A DNA stretch of 64,000 nucleotides from Paucisalibacillus globulus DSM 18846 (GCF_000482485.1 NZ_KI519436.1:106986-170985), one strand, 5' to 3'. Shown: positions 50,097 to 59,424, counted from the stretch's first letter. Made by a program: numbers and translations. The notes: generated by a model from the sequence alone, not told the origin.

Positions 50097-50230
50097 GGGT
50101 GTCTAATTAAAACAAACATCTCTTATTTAAAATAAACATTACCGACTCCGACACCATTTCTGTTAAAATAAACATTTCCGATTTCGGGGTCTGAACCAAT
50201 AATCTCTCGGGTTTCTTTCATTAAGAACCT
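50097..50230 (+). repeat. terminator-bearing AT-rich repeat, copy 5 (degenerate)
   Basis: A weak head-only copy: AAACAAACATCTC, AAATAAACATTACCG, AAATAAACATTTCCG, then TCTCGGGTTT with the 3' hairpin arm eroded (GAACCTT). Confidence 0.65.
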
Positions 50231-50245
50231 TCTACTGACAGGTGT

Positions 50246-50879
50246 TTATTATCTTGATCATCAGTTGTTCATTGTTCGGTAATGTATCTTACAGGTTCTA
50301 GAATCAATTTGCCTATATGTATAAAGAAGGAGAAATACCCTTTTTGTTGAATAATGCAATAGGGGCAGAATAGCGATAGGGAGTACTGTAAGATGGTTTC
50401 AAACTTAACTAGGTTTTAGGTTTGACAATACTTTCACATAACTTGATAGCCCTTTATATTAAAGTAATCCTATATCCTTAACCATATCGATATTGTCAAC
50501 ACGTTATTTCTAAACAAAATAGCGTGTTTTCTATGCAAGGAATAGCTAATCATCTCCACCTAAGAGGAAGGAGTCTTCTAGCTAAGATGATTATTAAAGT
50601 GGGGGTAAGTGCTTGATTATGGCTTATTATTTCTCCCCTAATAAATCAATCTTTTTAAGAAATATAAAGTAATATAATAGAAAAATAACTATAGTTAACT
50701 TATTTTTAGTTTTTGTTATATCCAATACCAACTTCGATTTTCAGATATAACTTTTCTAATCTGTTTGATAAAAAGTACTTAAGCATGGTATAAGTATAAA
50801 GGGAGCAAGGATATTTTTGCTTTTTATTTTTGGGATGCGTTTGATCCGGTATCCCATAATGAGAGGATTGAATTTTTTT
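50246..50879. other. noncoding interval before the dihydrouridine synthase gene
   Basis: No intact gene seen. It contains a terminator-like hairpin, AACACGTTATTT (50498-50509) with AAATAGCGTGTT (50517-50528) followed by T, and a longer dyad, AATCATCT...AGATGATT, near 50546-50603. The hairpin may mark the end of a gene lost from this spot. Confidence 0.5.
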
Positions 50880-51836
50880 ATGACAGATAATTTTTGGCGT
50901 GATTTACCACGACCGTTTTTTATACTAGCACCAATGGAAGATGTGACGGATGTTGTTTTTCGCCATGTAGTGAGCGAAGCTGCGAGACCGGATGTGTTTT
51001 TTACTGAGTTTACAAATACAGTGAGTTATTGTCACCCAGAGGGGCAGCAAAGTGTACGTGGACGTTTGACTTATACTGAAGATGAACAACCAATTGTTGC
51101 CCATATATGGGGAGACAAGCCTGATTACTTTCGGCAAATGAGTATTGGTATGGCGAAGGAAGGATTCCGTGGTGTGGATATTAATATGGGTTGTCCTGTA
51201 CCTAATGTAGCATCTAAGGGTAAAGGTGCCGGTCTTATTCGCCATCCGGAAGTTGCTGCAGATCTAATACAAGCAGCGAAAGCAGGTGGACTACCCGTAA
51301 GCGTGAAGACAAGGCTTGGTTACACAGAAATAGAGGAATGGCGTGACTGGCTAACACACGTATTGAAACAAGACATCGCAAATCTTTCCATTCATCTGCG
51401 TACAAGAAAAGAAATGAGTAATTTTGATGCTCACTGGGAATTAATTCCGGAGATTAAAAAACTTCGAGATGAAGTAGCACCATATACACTTTTGACAATC
51501 AATGGGGATATTCCTGACCGGGAGACCGGCTTAGAACTTGTTCAAAAATATGGTGTGGATGGAGTGATGATAGGGCGTGGTATTTTTAAAAACCCATTTG
51601 CCTTTGAAAAAGAGACGAAAGAGCATAGCAGTCAGGAATTGCTTAATCTCTTTAGAGTACATCTAGACCTTTTTGATAAATATTCACAAATTGAGCCACG
51701 CCATTTTAAACCACTACGTCGCTTTTTTAAGATATATGTCAAAGGATTTCGTGGGGCCAGTGAATTAAGAAATGAATTGATGACGACAGAGTCAACAGAT
51801 GAAGTGCGTGCATTACTTGATAATTTTGAAGTGTGA
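50880..51836 (+). CDS. tRNA-dihydrouridine synthase family protein
   Basis: A 318-residue FMN-dependent enzyme reducing uridine to dihydrouridine in tRNA. The TIM barrel starts [19 protein letters not shown]. The proton-donor cysteine is Cys105 in [19 protein letters not shown], followed by SVKTRLGY and the phosphate-binding [17 protein letters not shown] prefer ATG 50880 (AGAGG at 50862-50866); a longer start at TTG 50817 after GGGAGCAAGG cannot be excluded. It closely follows the repeat-rich region. The specific tRNA position is unknown. Confidence 0.88.
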   Translation: MTDNFWRDLPRPFFILAPMEDVTDVVFRHVVSEAARPDVFFTEFTNTVSYCHPEGQQSVRGRLTYTEDEQPIVAHIWGDKPDYFRQMSIGMAKEGFRGVDINMGCPVPNVASKGKGAGLIRHPEVAADLIQAAKAGGLPVSVKTRLGYTEIEEWRDWLTHVLKQDIANLSIHLRTRKEMSNFDAHWELIPEIKKLRDEVAPYTLLTINGDIPDRETGLELVQKYGVDGVMIGRGIFKNPFAFEKETKEHSSQELLNLFRVHLDLFDKYSQIEPRHFKPLRRFFKIYVKGFRGASELRNELMTTESTDEVRALLDNFEV

Positions 51837-51913
51837 TGTTAAATACAAGTACCCCGAAAGCTTAGCAAGCAACAATTTAAAATAGGATGCTTAATTTCTG
51901 GTTATAACGAATA

Positions 51914-51951
51914 ATTTCCCTGGTTTCTTATTGAAGCTAGGGATTTTTTTG
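51914..51951 (+). terminator. terminator of the dihydrouridine synthase gene
   Basis: TTTCCCTGG pairs with CTAGGGATT around a TTTCTTATTGAAG loop region, followed by seven T. Confidence 0.75.
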
Positions 51952-52137
51952 TCCCTTCCAATAAACTAAACAAGGAAATAGAAAATAAAATAAGGACTTT
52001 GGTTATGTGAAACAATTTCGAAATGGAAGATATGTAGGATAATATGACTATCTCTTTCTGTCGACTACTACTTTGTGTTTATGGAAAAGCACAAATTCCT
52101 GTGATATGTTTTATTAAAGATGGGAAGGAGGATAAGT

Positions 52138-52623
52138 ATGAAGAAAAAATATGGTCATATGTTGTTCCTAACTCTAATGCTTTGTATGCTAGCTGCTTGT
52201 GGGGATAGGAATATGGAAGGTGATTCAGATAAGCCTGATGAGCTGGATAAGGGGGAAATCGAGTCTGAAATTTATTCTGCGTTAGTAGGGGGTTCTGAAA
52301 CATACTCTATTCAAAACAATGGTGTCGACATTCAAGATAAATCATCTGTCCATAGTAGATTAACAGTAAATTTAGAAACTAATAGTTTGGAATATAGTGA
52401 GATGGTCAGTATTACAGAGAAAGATACCGAAATAATTGCTAATCTTCTTAGTGAAATAGAAGTGATAACAAGTGTAGAGGTAAAATGGCTTTACAATTAT
52501 AATGGCATTTATTATACCTTCAACCTAGAGCGAGATGGCGATCAATTAGTTGTTCAAGGGAAAGAACTAGATGAAGAAACATTAAATCGTCATATTGGCA
52601 ACAATTCTTCAACATCGGAATAG
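52138..52623 (+). CDS. hypothetical lipoprotein
   Basis: A 161-residue predicted lipoprotein: MKKKYGHMLFLTLMLCMLAAC (lipobox MLAAC, Cys21), then an acidic linker and a small alpha/beta domain with no motif I recognise (EVKWLYNYNGIYYTFNLE). ATG 52138 is 7 nt after AAGGAGG; an upstream in-frame ATG at 52120 is rejected. It is expected on the outer membrane face. It may share a transcript with the next lipoprotein, 20 nt downstream. Confidence 0.75.
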   Translation: MKKKYGHMLFLTLMLCMLAACGDRNMEGDSDKPDELDKGEIESEIYSALVGGSETYSIQNNGVDIQDKSSVHSRLTVNLETNSLEYSEMVSITEKDTEIIANLLSEIEVITSVEVKWLYNYNGIYYTFNLERDGDQLVVQGKELDEETLNRHIGNNSSTSE

Positions 52624-52643
52624 GATTAGAATAAATTATTAGA

Positions 52644-53264
52644 ATGAGGATGATTAGGATTCGAAATATTCGTATACTGTTAGTTAGTTTAATACTTTCA
52701 CTTGTTTTACTTAGCGCATGTAGTGATAACGAAACTTCACATAAGGAAGATGAACAGCAATCGGATATTAATCAAGCAGAAGTGAGCAGTGTAGATAAAA
52801 GGGAAACTAATCAAAAAAGTGAGCTAAAGGTCCAAATCCTACCATCTGATTTGGAAGATGGTACTGCTGAGACGCAAATATACGAAGTCTTAGAAATTCT
52901 CCCAGAAATTGAACCAAACATTGGAAAAAGTGATGCATTTAGTTTTGAAATTGTTGGACTAGCCTTTGCTCAAAATGATGACATTGTTTTTTTAATTGCT
53001 GGTATAAATCGATTGCCACATGCTATTAAAGATTTCTCTCTAGATTTTTCTTTAAGTACACCAGAGGGAGAGTATATTTGGAAGGAAAAAAGAATTAGCT
53101 TAAATGATACGGAGAGCAATCCTATTGAGGAAAATAGAATCGTTCCAATCGTAATGGAGCTTTCCGAAGAAGAATTTAATCAGATAGAAGAGATATCTTT
53201 TGAATATGATTACAATGAACTTAATTTGGAAGTTCATGATATTACTTATCATAAGGTAAAATAG
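52644..53264 (+). CDS. hypothetical lipoprotein with beta-sandwich-like domain
   Basis: A 206-residue predicted lipoprotein (lipobox LLSAC, Cys26), an acidic/Gln-rich linker to about 65, then a domain with the look of a DUF4352-like or FixG-like beta sandwich (FSFEIVGLAFAQNDDIVFLIAG...IKDFSLDFSLSTPEGEYIWKE). I do not recognise it firmly. The ATG at 52644 has no good ribosome site, and an ATG at 52650 is in frame; translation may depend on the preceding lipoprotein gene. Confidence 0.65.
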   Translation: MRMIRIRNIRILLVSLILSLVLLSACSDNETSHKEDEQQSDINQAEVSSVDKRETNQKSELKVQILPSDLEDGTAETQIYEVLEILPEIEPNIGKSDAFSFEIVGLAFAQNDDIVFLIAGINRLPHAIKDFSLDFSLSTPEGEYIWKEKRISLNDTESNPIEENRIVPIVMELSEEEFNQIEEISFEYDYNELNLEVHDITYHKVK

Positions 53265-53517
53265 AAAGAAAACGGCATGGGAATCTTAGGCATCTGTAAT
53301 TGAAGGTTTATTCGTATCAGTAACTGTATGGATGTCTAGATACCATGACATATAAAGTGCAAGTTATATTTTGACGTGTGGTAAAAGAAAGAAGGACATA
53401 AGAAATGGATATTCAGTGATGTTCCCATAATTAAAGGATAACAAGATAAGCATTTATAAATGATTTACTTTAGGTAATAAGTAAAGATTTAAGTAAAAAA
53501 CAAAAGGAGTCCTTTTC

Positions 53518-54420
53518 ATGAAAAATTACCTCCTAATCCTTTCAACCCTTATGATAATTGGGTTAATTATAGGTACATACTATTATCAAAATCAAGATTA
53601 CTACAACACGCTTCCGCAACTAACTCAACCAAATAACCTCCAGGAAGATACAACAAATGAACCTCAAGTTGCACCTTTACAACCAGTCACCAATGAAAAA
53701 GTCAGTTACTCACTACAAAATGATGAACTAAATATTACATATAATAAGGGAATTGATTGGATACAGGTTCCAATACAAAAGGATCTATTATTCAATGGAG
53801 AATATCAAGGCAACCAACAAGAATTAATTGATGGGAGCTACATGCTAACAGAAGAACGTGCAGTATTCCTGTATAAACAAGCTGGGATAATGTTGAAATA
53901 TTCTCTTGATCAGGGGAAAACATGGAAAGAAAGTGTTGTAGCGGAAACATTTCCAACACTTCGTTTTCGAAAAGTAGAATTGCTAAATGATGAGTTTGGA
54001 TATGTTATCGCATCGGGTGACCGTACGATGTCCTCGGAGTATTCAACTGCCTTTTTAACTTATGATGGTGGAGAAACTTGGGAGGCTACTGCAGACCCGC
54101 CGACACTCAGATTAATTGCATATGGTGGTTTTGTGGATGAAAAGACAGGATTTCTATCATATGGAACAATTAATCCTGAAGAACCAGATGTGTATGTGAC
54201 ACAGGATGGAGGGGATTCCTGGAGTAAAGCAAATTTCCATCATAATAAGCGCTTTGTTCAGGCAGAGGTTCCATTTAAAGAGGAAGATCATTTGGCTGTT
54301 TTAGTTAATCAAGGTCCGAATGGTGATTATAAAGGTGGACTTGTAAAAGGGAAATTTATTTCTACAGATAACGGTCTAACCTGGGAGTTTCAGGAGGAGG
54401 TAGATCCTGATGGAAGATAA
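53518..54420 (+). CDS. membrane-anchored Asp-box (BNR) repeat protein
   Basis: A 300-residue protein with an N-terminal signal anchor (about 4-21) and an extracellular region carrying four Asp-box motifs: SLDQGKTW (129-136), TYDGGETW (181-188), TQDGGDSW (228-235) and STDNGLTW (282-289). These mark beta-hairpin turns in sialidase-like or photosynthesis-assembly-type propellers; four boxes suggest a partial or small propeller. No sialidase active-site Arg triad is obvious. ATG 53518 follows AAAGGAG. It overlaps the next gene by 11 nt, so the two work together. Spacer 53265-53517 holds no feature I can name. Confidence 0.75.
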   Translation: MKNYLLILSTLMIIGLIIGTYYYQNQDYYNTLPQLTQPNNLQEDTTNEPQVAPLQPVTNEKVSYSLQNDELNITYNKGIDWIQVPIQKDLLFNGEYQGNQQELIDGSYMLTEERAVFLYKQAGIMLKYSLDQGKTWKESVVAETFPTLRFRKVELLNDEFGYVIASGDRTMSSEYSTAFLTYDGGETWEATADPPTLRLIAYGGFVDEKTGFLSYGTINPEEPDVYVTQDGGDSWSKANFHHNKRFVQAEVPFKEEDHLAVLVNQGPNGDYKGGLVKGKFISTDNGLTWEFQEEVDPDGR

Positions 54421-55264
54421 AGTAAAATGGAAGAGAATACTTGGCTGGGTACTATTTCTTTTTGCCATTGGATTTTTCAGTGTGCAGATGGGGTATTTAC
54501 TTTTGCATGAACGTTATCAAGTGGAATATATTGACAACCAGTTATTTTATATTATTAATATGCTATGCGTATTTTGTTTGGCACTATCCTTGTGGTTATT
54601 ACTAAAACTCAGGCAAAAACAAAAAATAATAATTACTAGCATCGGGTTTGTATTCATCATGGTTAACACTGCCCTACTTGTTAATAGCAACCAGCAAATT
54701 AACAATATAACAAGCATTTCCCCTAATTTAAAACATGTTTTCTCTGTGAAAGAAAATGTTACGAGTGGGGAAGCCATATATTATCAATCGTATTATGGTA
54801 TTTTAGCACGTCCAAAGGAAGTTTTATCAAATAGGATTGATGGGGAATATAAAGTGGAATGGTTGGCAGATGATGTTGCGGTTCTTACCTATCTCGCAGC
54901 TGGTGGTACCATACAACAGTTCATAGGTACATACGGGGATCGCAAAGATGGTATGTCCTATTATTATGTTGGAGCCGAAATCCACGGTGATTGGCAAGGG
55001 GATCATGTTGAGGTAACAAGTAGCCCAGAAGGAATCACGGTTACAGAGAATAATCAAACAGAATTGTTTCCATGGGAGAATATACATCAATTTGGAACGC
55101 TTGCAATTATATTAAAGAAGGATAATGAAGCGGTTTGGACCATTGTGCTAAAGGAAAACTTTGAGGTACATTCCGATGCTTCAAAACCAACTGTTGGTAA
55201 TATTAGTTTGTATAAAGCAACTATGGACGAAAATCAGCCGATAATGTTGAACTATAAGAAGTAA
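54410..55264 (+). CDS. hypothetical three-helix membrane protein
   Basis: A 284-residue protein with three N-terminal membrane helices (about 9-31, 44-65, 73-92) and a C-terminal domain from about 100 that is mostly predicted beta strand (EVTSSPEGITVTENNQTELF). I do not recognise the family. It starts within the Asp-box gene (ATG 54410 after GGAGGAGG), indicating translational coupling; a shared complex at the membrane is inferred. Confidence 0.7.
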   Translation: MEDKVKWKRILGWVLFLFAIGFFSVQMGYLLLHERYQVEYIDNQLFYIINMLCVFCLALSLWLLLKLRQKQKIIITSIGFVFIMVNTALLVNSNQQINNITSISPNLKHVFSVKENVTSGEAIYYQSYYGILARPKEVLSNRIDGEYKVEWLADDVAVLTYLAAGGTIQQFIGTYGDRKDGMSYYYVGAEIHGDWQGDHVEVTSSPEGITVTENNQTELFPWENIHQFGTLAIILKKDNEAVWTIVLKENFEVHSDASKPTVGNISLYKATMDENQPIMLNYKK

Positions 55265-55301
55265 AAGTTAAATTGAATGCTTCAACCTGAAAAAATAGGA
55301 T

Positions 55302-56057
55302 GTGTTTAATTTGTATGAAACGTTTGAAGAGTTTCTTCCGGCTATAAAAAAGCTACATCCTTCTGACTCACTTACAAAAAAGGACTTATTAGTTGATCAA
55401 TTTATGATTGAAAAAGAGGAGCATTTAAGTATGTTTTATGCTCCTCATAATGAATATATTAACAACAAGGCAAAGATTGTTATCGTAGGGATTACTCCTG
55501 GATGGAGTCAAATGAAAACAGCTTATGAGCAATTAGTAAGAACGATAGATAGTCACCATAATATAGAACAAATCCTGAAAGATGTGAAAAAGGCTGCGAG
55601 TTTTTCAGGATCCATGCGTTCCAATCTAATTCAAATGTTAGATGAGTGCGGTGTACATGTTGCCTTAAAATTAGATAGTTCATCCTCTTAATTTAAAGAT
55701 TGTAGACACTTACTACACACCACATCTTTAATTAAATACCCTGTTTTCTACAAAGAAAGAAATTACACCGGACATCAGCCTAGCATCAAAAATAACTTAC
55801 TGCTAACCAAGTATGCTTTTGACATTTTTCCTGAGGAAATTAGTCAAATTCAACATCCTGTACTTATTATTCCATTAGGAAAGACAGTAGAGCAAATCTT
55901 CAGGGAGTTGCTTAGAAAGGGGAAACTATCCGAGCAAAATTCCTACCTCTTAGGTTTCCCTCATCCCTCAGGGGCAAATGGACATAGGAAACAGCAGTTA
56001 CACCAGAAAGATTTACTTGTTTCAGAAGTTTTGGCATGGAAGAATGCCAAAGCATAA
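55302..56057 (+). pseudogene. uracil-DNA-glycosylase-like gene with one in-frame stop
   Basis: The reading frame runs 252 codons with a single TAA at codon 130 (55689-55691). Upstream it reads IVIVGITPGWSQMKTA, a UDG motif 1-like segment, and DECGVHVALKLDSSSS. Downstream, in the same frame, it reads FKDCRHLLHTTSLIKYPVFY, then YTGHQPSIKNNLL and LGFPHPSGANGHRKQ, a motif 2-like HPSxANG segment. TTA to TAA is one base, so inactivation looks recent. The start is GTG 55302 or TTG 55311, the latter better spaced from AGGA. Confidence 0.85.
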
Positions 56058-56205
56058 CCATGTTTTTTAGATACTAAGATATAAAGAGGTTTTCCTATTA
56101 CGTAAACAAGTTTTGTGAATCATTTAAAAGTACTAAAGACCCAACTTCATCATAGAATTACAGCAGACAGTTTTACTGGGTAGAAATGATAAAGGAGGCT
56201 GTAAT

Positions 56206-56961
56206 ATGAAGAAACGGGTATTTCTCTTCTTTTTAATATTAGTTGGAGTTCTTTTAATTGCTGGATGTTCAAAGGATGATAAGGAAACAAGTGGGACGGA
56301 AGAAGTAGATCTTGACGCACCACTAAGTCTAGAGAATTTAAACGGTATGTTTTATGGTTTTCGGGATGACTTTGGTGGAAGTGAATGTGGTGGTATTTGT
56401 TGGGATATTTATACCTTTTTAGAAGGGAATACATTATTAATTGGTGCACCTTCAAATGGTGGACCTGAAACTATTGATTGCGCCATTGATCCATGTCAAG
56501 CGTACACGATTAGTAATGGACAACTTGAAATAAGTGGGGAAGATGCATTACCGATTGAAATCATCAATGACAACTTGAGTATTAACAATGTTAAATTATC
56601 GCGTGTCGTTCCAGTCCCTGAGGAAACGATATTTAATAACAACTACAAAAATATAAGCTACTCTGGATTAATTGGAATTACTGGGGGAGCCAGTTCGAAA
56701 ACACGATTCCTAACTCTAAATGCAGATGGTACATTTGAACTCGATGGAGTATCGCTAGCCAGTGTTGGTGGTTCAAGTGGTACAACAACATCAGGTAATT
56801 TTACTGATGAAACGGTTTTTGGTACGTATAAGATAGAGAAAAATACAATTGAGTTAACCAGTAGTGATGGAACGATAGAAAATCGATTGTTTTTTATTCA
56901 TGATGGGGATGTAACGGATATCCAGCTTGGAGAGAAAAATTATTATGTGGATGATGAGTAG
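56206..56961 (+). CDS. hypothetical lipoprotein
   Basis: A 251-residue predicted lipoprotein (lipobox LIAGC, Cys21). Two halves are visible: residues 45-140 with four cysteines that could form disulfides (SECGGICWDIY, IDCAIDPCQAY), and 150-245 with a glycine/serine-rich beta region (LTLNADGTFELDG, GTYKIEKNTIELTSSDGT) like those in lipocalin-type or META-type stress proteins. Function unknown. ATG 56206 follows AAAGGAGG. Confidence 0.75.
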   Translation: MKKRVFLFFLILVGVLLIAGCSKDDKETSGTEEVDLDAPLSLENLNGMFYGFRDDFGGSECGGICWDIYTFLEGNTLLIGAPSNGGPETIDCAIDPCQAYTISNGQLEISGEDALPIEIINDNLSINNVKLSRVVPVPEETIFNNNYKNISYSGLIGITGGASSKTRFLTLNADGTFELDGVSLASVGGSSGTTTSGNFTDETVFGTYKIEKNTIELTSSDGTIENRLFFIHDGDVTDIQLGEKNYYVDDE

Positions 56962-56990
56962 GTTACCCTAATTAATGGGTGGTGACAAAG

Positions 56991-57312
56991 ATGCAAAAGG
57001 AGTCCATTCAAACTGCAATGCAATTTGATGAAACTAGATTTACTAAGATAAATATCATTAAGGCAAAGCGAAGTGTTGCTTTTATGCTCAACTTTCTTCC
57101 AGGGCAAGAAATGAAACCCCATAATCATCCCAATCGCGAATTGTATTTATATGTTGTTGATGGAAAAGGTATTTTAGCAATAGATGGAGAGGATTTGGAA
57201 GTAAAAGTAGGGGATGTAATACTTATGCAATGCGGAGGAAGAAATCGGCTTTCAAAATAGTAGTGATAAAAGCGTTTTAATATATGCACCAATGACAAAG
57301 TTAAGTGAATAG
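56991..57312 (+). pseudogene. cupin-domain protein with C-terminal frameshift
   Basis: The first 83 codons encode a cupin: metal ligands His44, His46 and Glu50 in KPHNHPNRELYLYV, then GKGILAIDGEDLEVKVGDVI. Around 57235-57242 (GGAGGAAGAAATC) an extra base throws the frame to a stop at 57258-57260. In the other frame the ending continues EIGFQNSSDKSVLIYAPMTK to TAG 57310-57312, the expected cupin C-terminus. ATG 56991 is preferred over GTG 56979. The short product would lack the second metal-binding motif. Confidence 0.75.
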
Positions 57313-57346
57313 CTGTCCAGTATTGAGCATATATTGATATACAAGT

Positions 57347-57591
57347 AAAGAGGCTGGGACATAACCAAAATAATCAACTGTAAAAACGGACGATCAACTA
57401 CATTAGCTCCGGAAATATACGGAGACTCCTGTGGGAGGATAGGCATAGGTGAGACCCCACAGCGCGGTAGCGCGAGGAGGCTCACCAGCCGCCTTAGGAT
57501 GCGCGAAGTATATTTCCGGAGCGGGTCAATACGCAAAAAATTTGATGTTCGGATTTAATCTGATTAAAATACTTTTGTCCCAGCCTCTTTT
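57347..57591. repeat. AGGCTGGGACA long inverted repeat with a nested CTCCGG element
   Basis: AAAGAGGCTGGGACATAA at the left pairs with TTTTGTCCCAGCCTCTTT at the right, about 210 bp apart. Inside lies a 117-bp CTCCGG element (57406-57522). The outer pair ends in a T run and could act as a terminator. Confidence 0.8.
57406..57522. repeat. CTCCGG palindromic element, subtype B
   Basis: Arms GCTCCGGAAATATAC (57406-57420) and GTATATTTCCGGAGC (57508-57522) are perfect 15-bp complements. The core matches 22754-22839 (GGAGACTCC, AGGATAGGCATAGGTGAGAC, AGGAGGCTCACCAGCCGCC). Confidence 0.9.
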
Positions 57592-57661
57592 TAGTTTTGT
57601 TTTACCTGAATATAAAATACATATTAAAATATAAGACCAGATGACAAAGTTCAACATGTAT

Positions 57662-57751
57662 TTGACAAATTAGTGAACAGTAATATATTATATACAATAT
57701 ATAAAATGTTTAAAAAACATTTTATTGTATCGTAATGTGAAAGCGTTTTCT
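57662..57751 (+). promoter_or_regulatory. putP promoter with downstream cre site
   Basis: TTGACA (57662-57667), 16 bp, TATATT (57684-57689). TGAAAGCGTTTTCT (57738-57751) matches the CcpA cre consensus TGWAARCGYTWNCW at every position and lies about 45 bp past the expected start, a road-block position for catabolite repression. Confidence 0.8.
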
Positions 57752-57847
57752 GTGATGGGGGTCAAGTGGCTTTTGTCATTGATTATAAAAATACATGGGT
57801 CTGATGCCTTGTACTGGGAGGAATGGCCAAAATAAGGAGGAGAAATT

Positions 57848-59338
57848 ATGTCGAGTGATGAAATCTATCAACTCTTAGCCATCATCATTTATATGGTTGG
57901 GATGCTCGTCATCGGTTGGTATGCATACCGACGTATATCAAATCTAAATGATTACATGTTAGGGGGACGCTCTTTAGGTCCAGCGGTTACCGCACTTAGT
58001 GCAGGAGCAGCAGATATGTCTGGTTGGTTATTAATGGGTCTACCAGGCGCAATCTATGTATATGGTCTCGATCAGGCTTGGATTGCTATTGGACTTACGA
58101 TAGGAGCCTATTTAAACTGGTTGTTTGTAGCACCACGACTTCGTACGTACACACAAGTATCCAATGACTCTATAACAATACCAAGTTATTTGGATAACCG
58201 TTTAAAAGATAATTCGAAAATTCTTCGTATTGCATCAGGAATTATTATTCTACTTTTCTTTACATTCTACGTTTCTTCAGGAATGGTAGCAGGTGGGGTG
58301 TTCTTTGAAAGTTCATTTGGACTTAGCTATCATACTGGTTTGCTTATTGTATCTGCAGTAGTTATTGCATACACATTATTTGGTGGATTCCTTGCAGTAA
58401 GTTATACAGATTTTGTTCAAGGATTAATTATGTTTTTAGCACTTATTCTTGTTCCTGTTTTTGCTATTTCCATAACAGGTGGGATAGGGGAGACTGTAGA
58501 TTCTATTAAAACTGTAGACCCAGAATTATTAAGCTTTTTTGCAGGTGCATCTGCTGCAGGAATTATTTCTTCCCTTGCTTGGGGATTGGGGTATTTTGGT
58601 CAACCTCATATTATCGTTCGCTTTATGGCGATTAAAAGTGTTAAAGAAACGAAACAAGCTAGAAGAATTGGTATTGGTTGGATGATTTTATCACTAGTTG
58701 GCGCTATTCTAGTTGCATTAATTGGTGTTGCCTACTACCAACAAAACCCAGGAGCATCCCTTGCAGATCCAGAAGCTATCTTTATTGCTATTGGTCAAGT
58801 GGTATTCCATCCATTTATCGCTGGTATTATGCTTGCCGCTGTACTTGCAGCGATTATGAGTACAATATCTTCTCAATTAATCGTAACCTCTTCCGCGTTA
58901 ATCGAGGACCTATATAAAGCGGTTGTTAAGAAGGATGCTTCAGAAGCAAGATATGTATTTTTAGGTAGAATTTCAATTCTAGTGGTTGCAGTTGCTGCTA
59001 TGTACTTTGCTTGGACTAGAAACGAAACCATTCTTGATCTTGTAGGATTTGCTTGGGCAGGCTTTGGTGCTTCATTCGGACCTGCAATTCTATTATCTCT
59101 ATATTGGAGAAAGATTACAGGTATTGGTGCACTTGCTGGTATGGTAGTGGGTGCTGTCACTGTTGTTATTTGGGGTAGTATTGAATATTTATCCAAAGAA
59201 GTATTATACGAAATTGTTCCTGGATTTGTATTAAGCTTAATTGTAACAGTTGTTATAAGTTTACTAACTTACAAGCCTAATAAGGAAATTGAAACTGAAT
59301 TTGATGAAGCAATAAGATTATTAAAAGAAGAAAAGTAA
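57848..59338 (+). CDS. putP: sodium/proline symporter
   Basis: A 496-residue sodium:solute symporter with about 13 membrane helices. It carries the PutP/OpuE features YMLGGRSLGPAVTALSAGAADMSGWLLMGLPG near the N-terminus, AISTG-type Na+-site helices and the family signature region GWMILSLVGAILVALIGVAYYQ. ATG 57848 is 7 nt past AAGGAGG. The cre site points to use of proline as a carbon/nitrogen source rather than osmoprotection; rocA in this window would complete its oxidation. Confidence 0.92.
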   Translation: MSSDEIYQLLAIIIYMVGMLVIGWYAYRRISNLNDYMLGGRSLGPAVTALSAGAADMSGWLLMGLPGAIYVYGLDQAWIAIGLTIGAYLNWLFVAPRLRTYTQVSNDSITIPSYLDNRLKDNSKILRIASGIIILLFFTFYVSSGMVAGGVFFESSFGLSYHTGLLIVSAVVIAYTLFGGFLAVSYTDFVQGLIMFLALILVPVFAISITGGIGETVDSIKTVDPELLSFFAGASAAGIISSLAWGLGYFGQPHIIVRFMAIKSVKETKQARRIGIGWMILSLVGAILVALIGVAYYQQNPGASLADPEAIFIAIGQVVFHPFIAGIMLAAVLAAIMSTISSQLIVTSSALIEDLYKAVVKKDASEARYVFLGRISILVVAVAAMYFAWTRNETILDLVGFAWAGFGASFGPAILLSLYWRKITGIGALAGMVVGAVTVVIWGSIEYLSKEVLYEIVPGFVLSLIVTVVISLLTYKPNKEIETEFDEAIRLLKEEK

Positions 59339-59380
59339 TAGTTTAGTAGAGGCTTAGTTAAAATTAGTCAAAATAACTTA

Positions 59381-59424
59381 AAATGGTTCCGCTTATCGAC
59401 TTCTGATGAACGGAACCATTTTTG
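59381..59424. terminator. terminator between putP and the convergent gene
   Basis: AAATGGTTCCG (59381-59391) pairs perfectly with CGGAACCATTT (59411-59421), flanked by A and T runs, so it can serve both strands. Confidence 0.9.

Noticed and set aside
50330-50420. Possible coding remnant near 50340
   Set aside because: Short open stretches are broken by several stops and match nothing I can name.
53518-54420. Sialidase
   Set aside because: Asp-boxes are present, but the length is too short and no arginine triad or catalytic Tyr/Glu pair was found.
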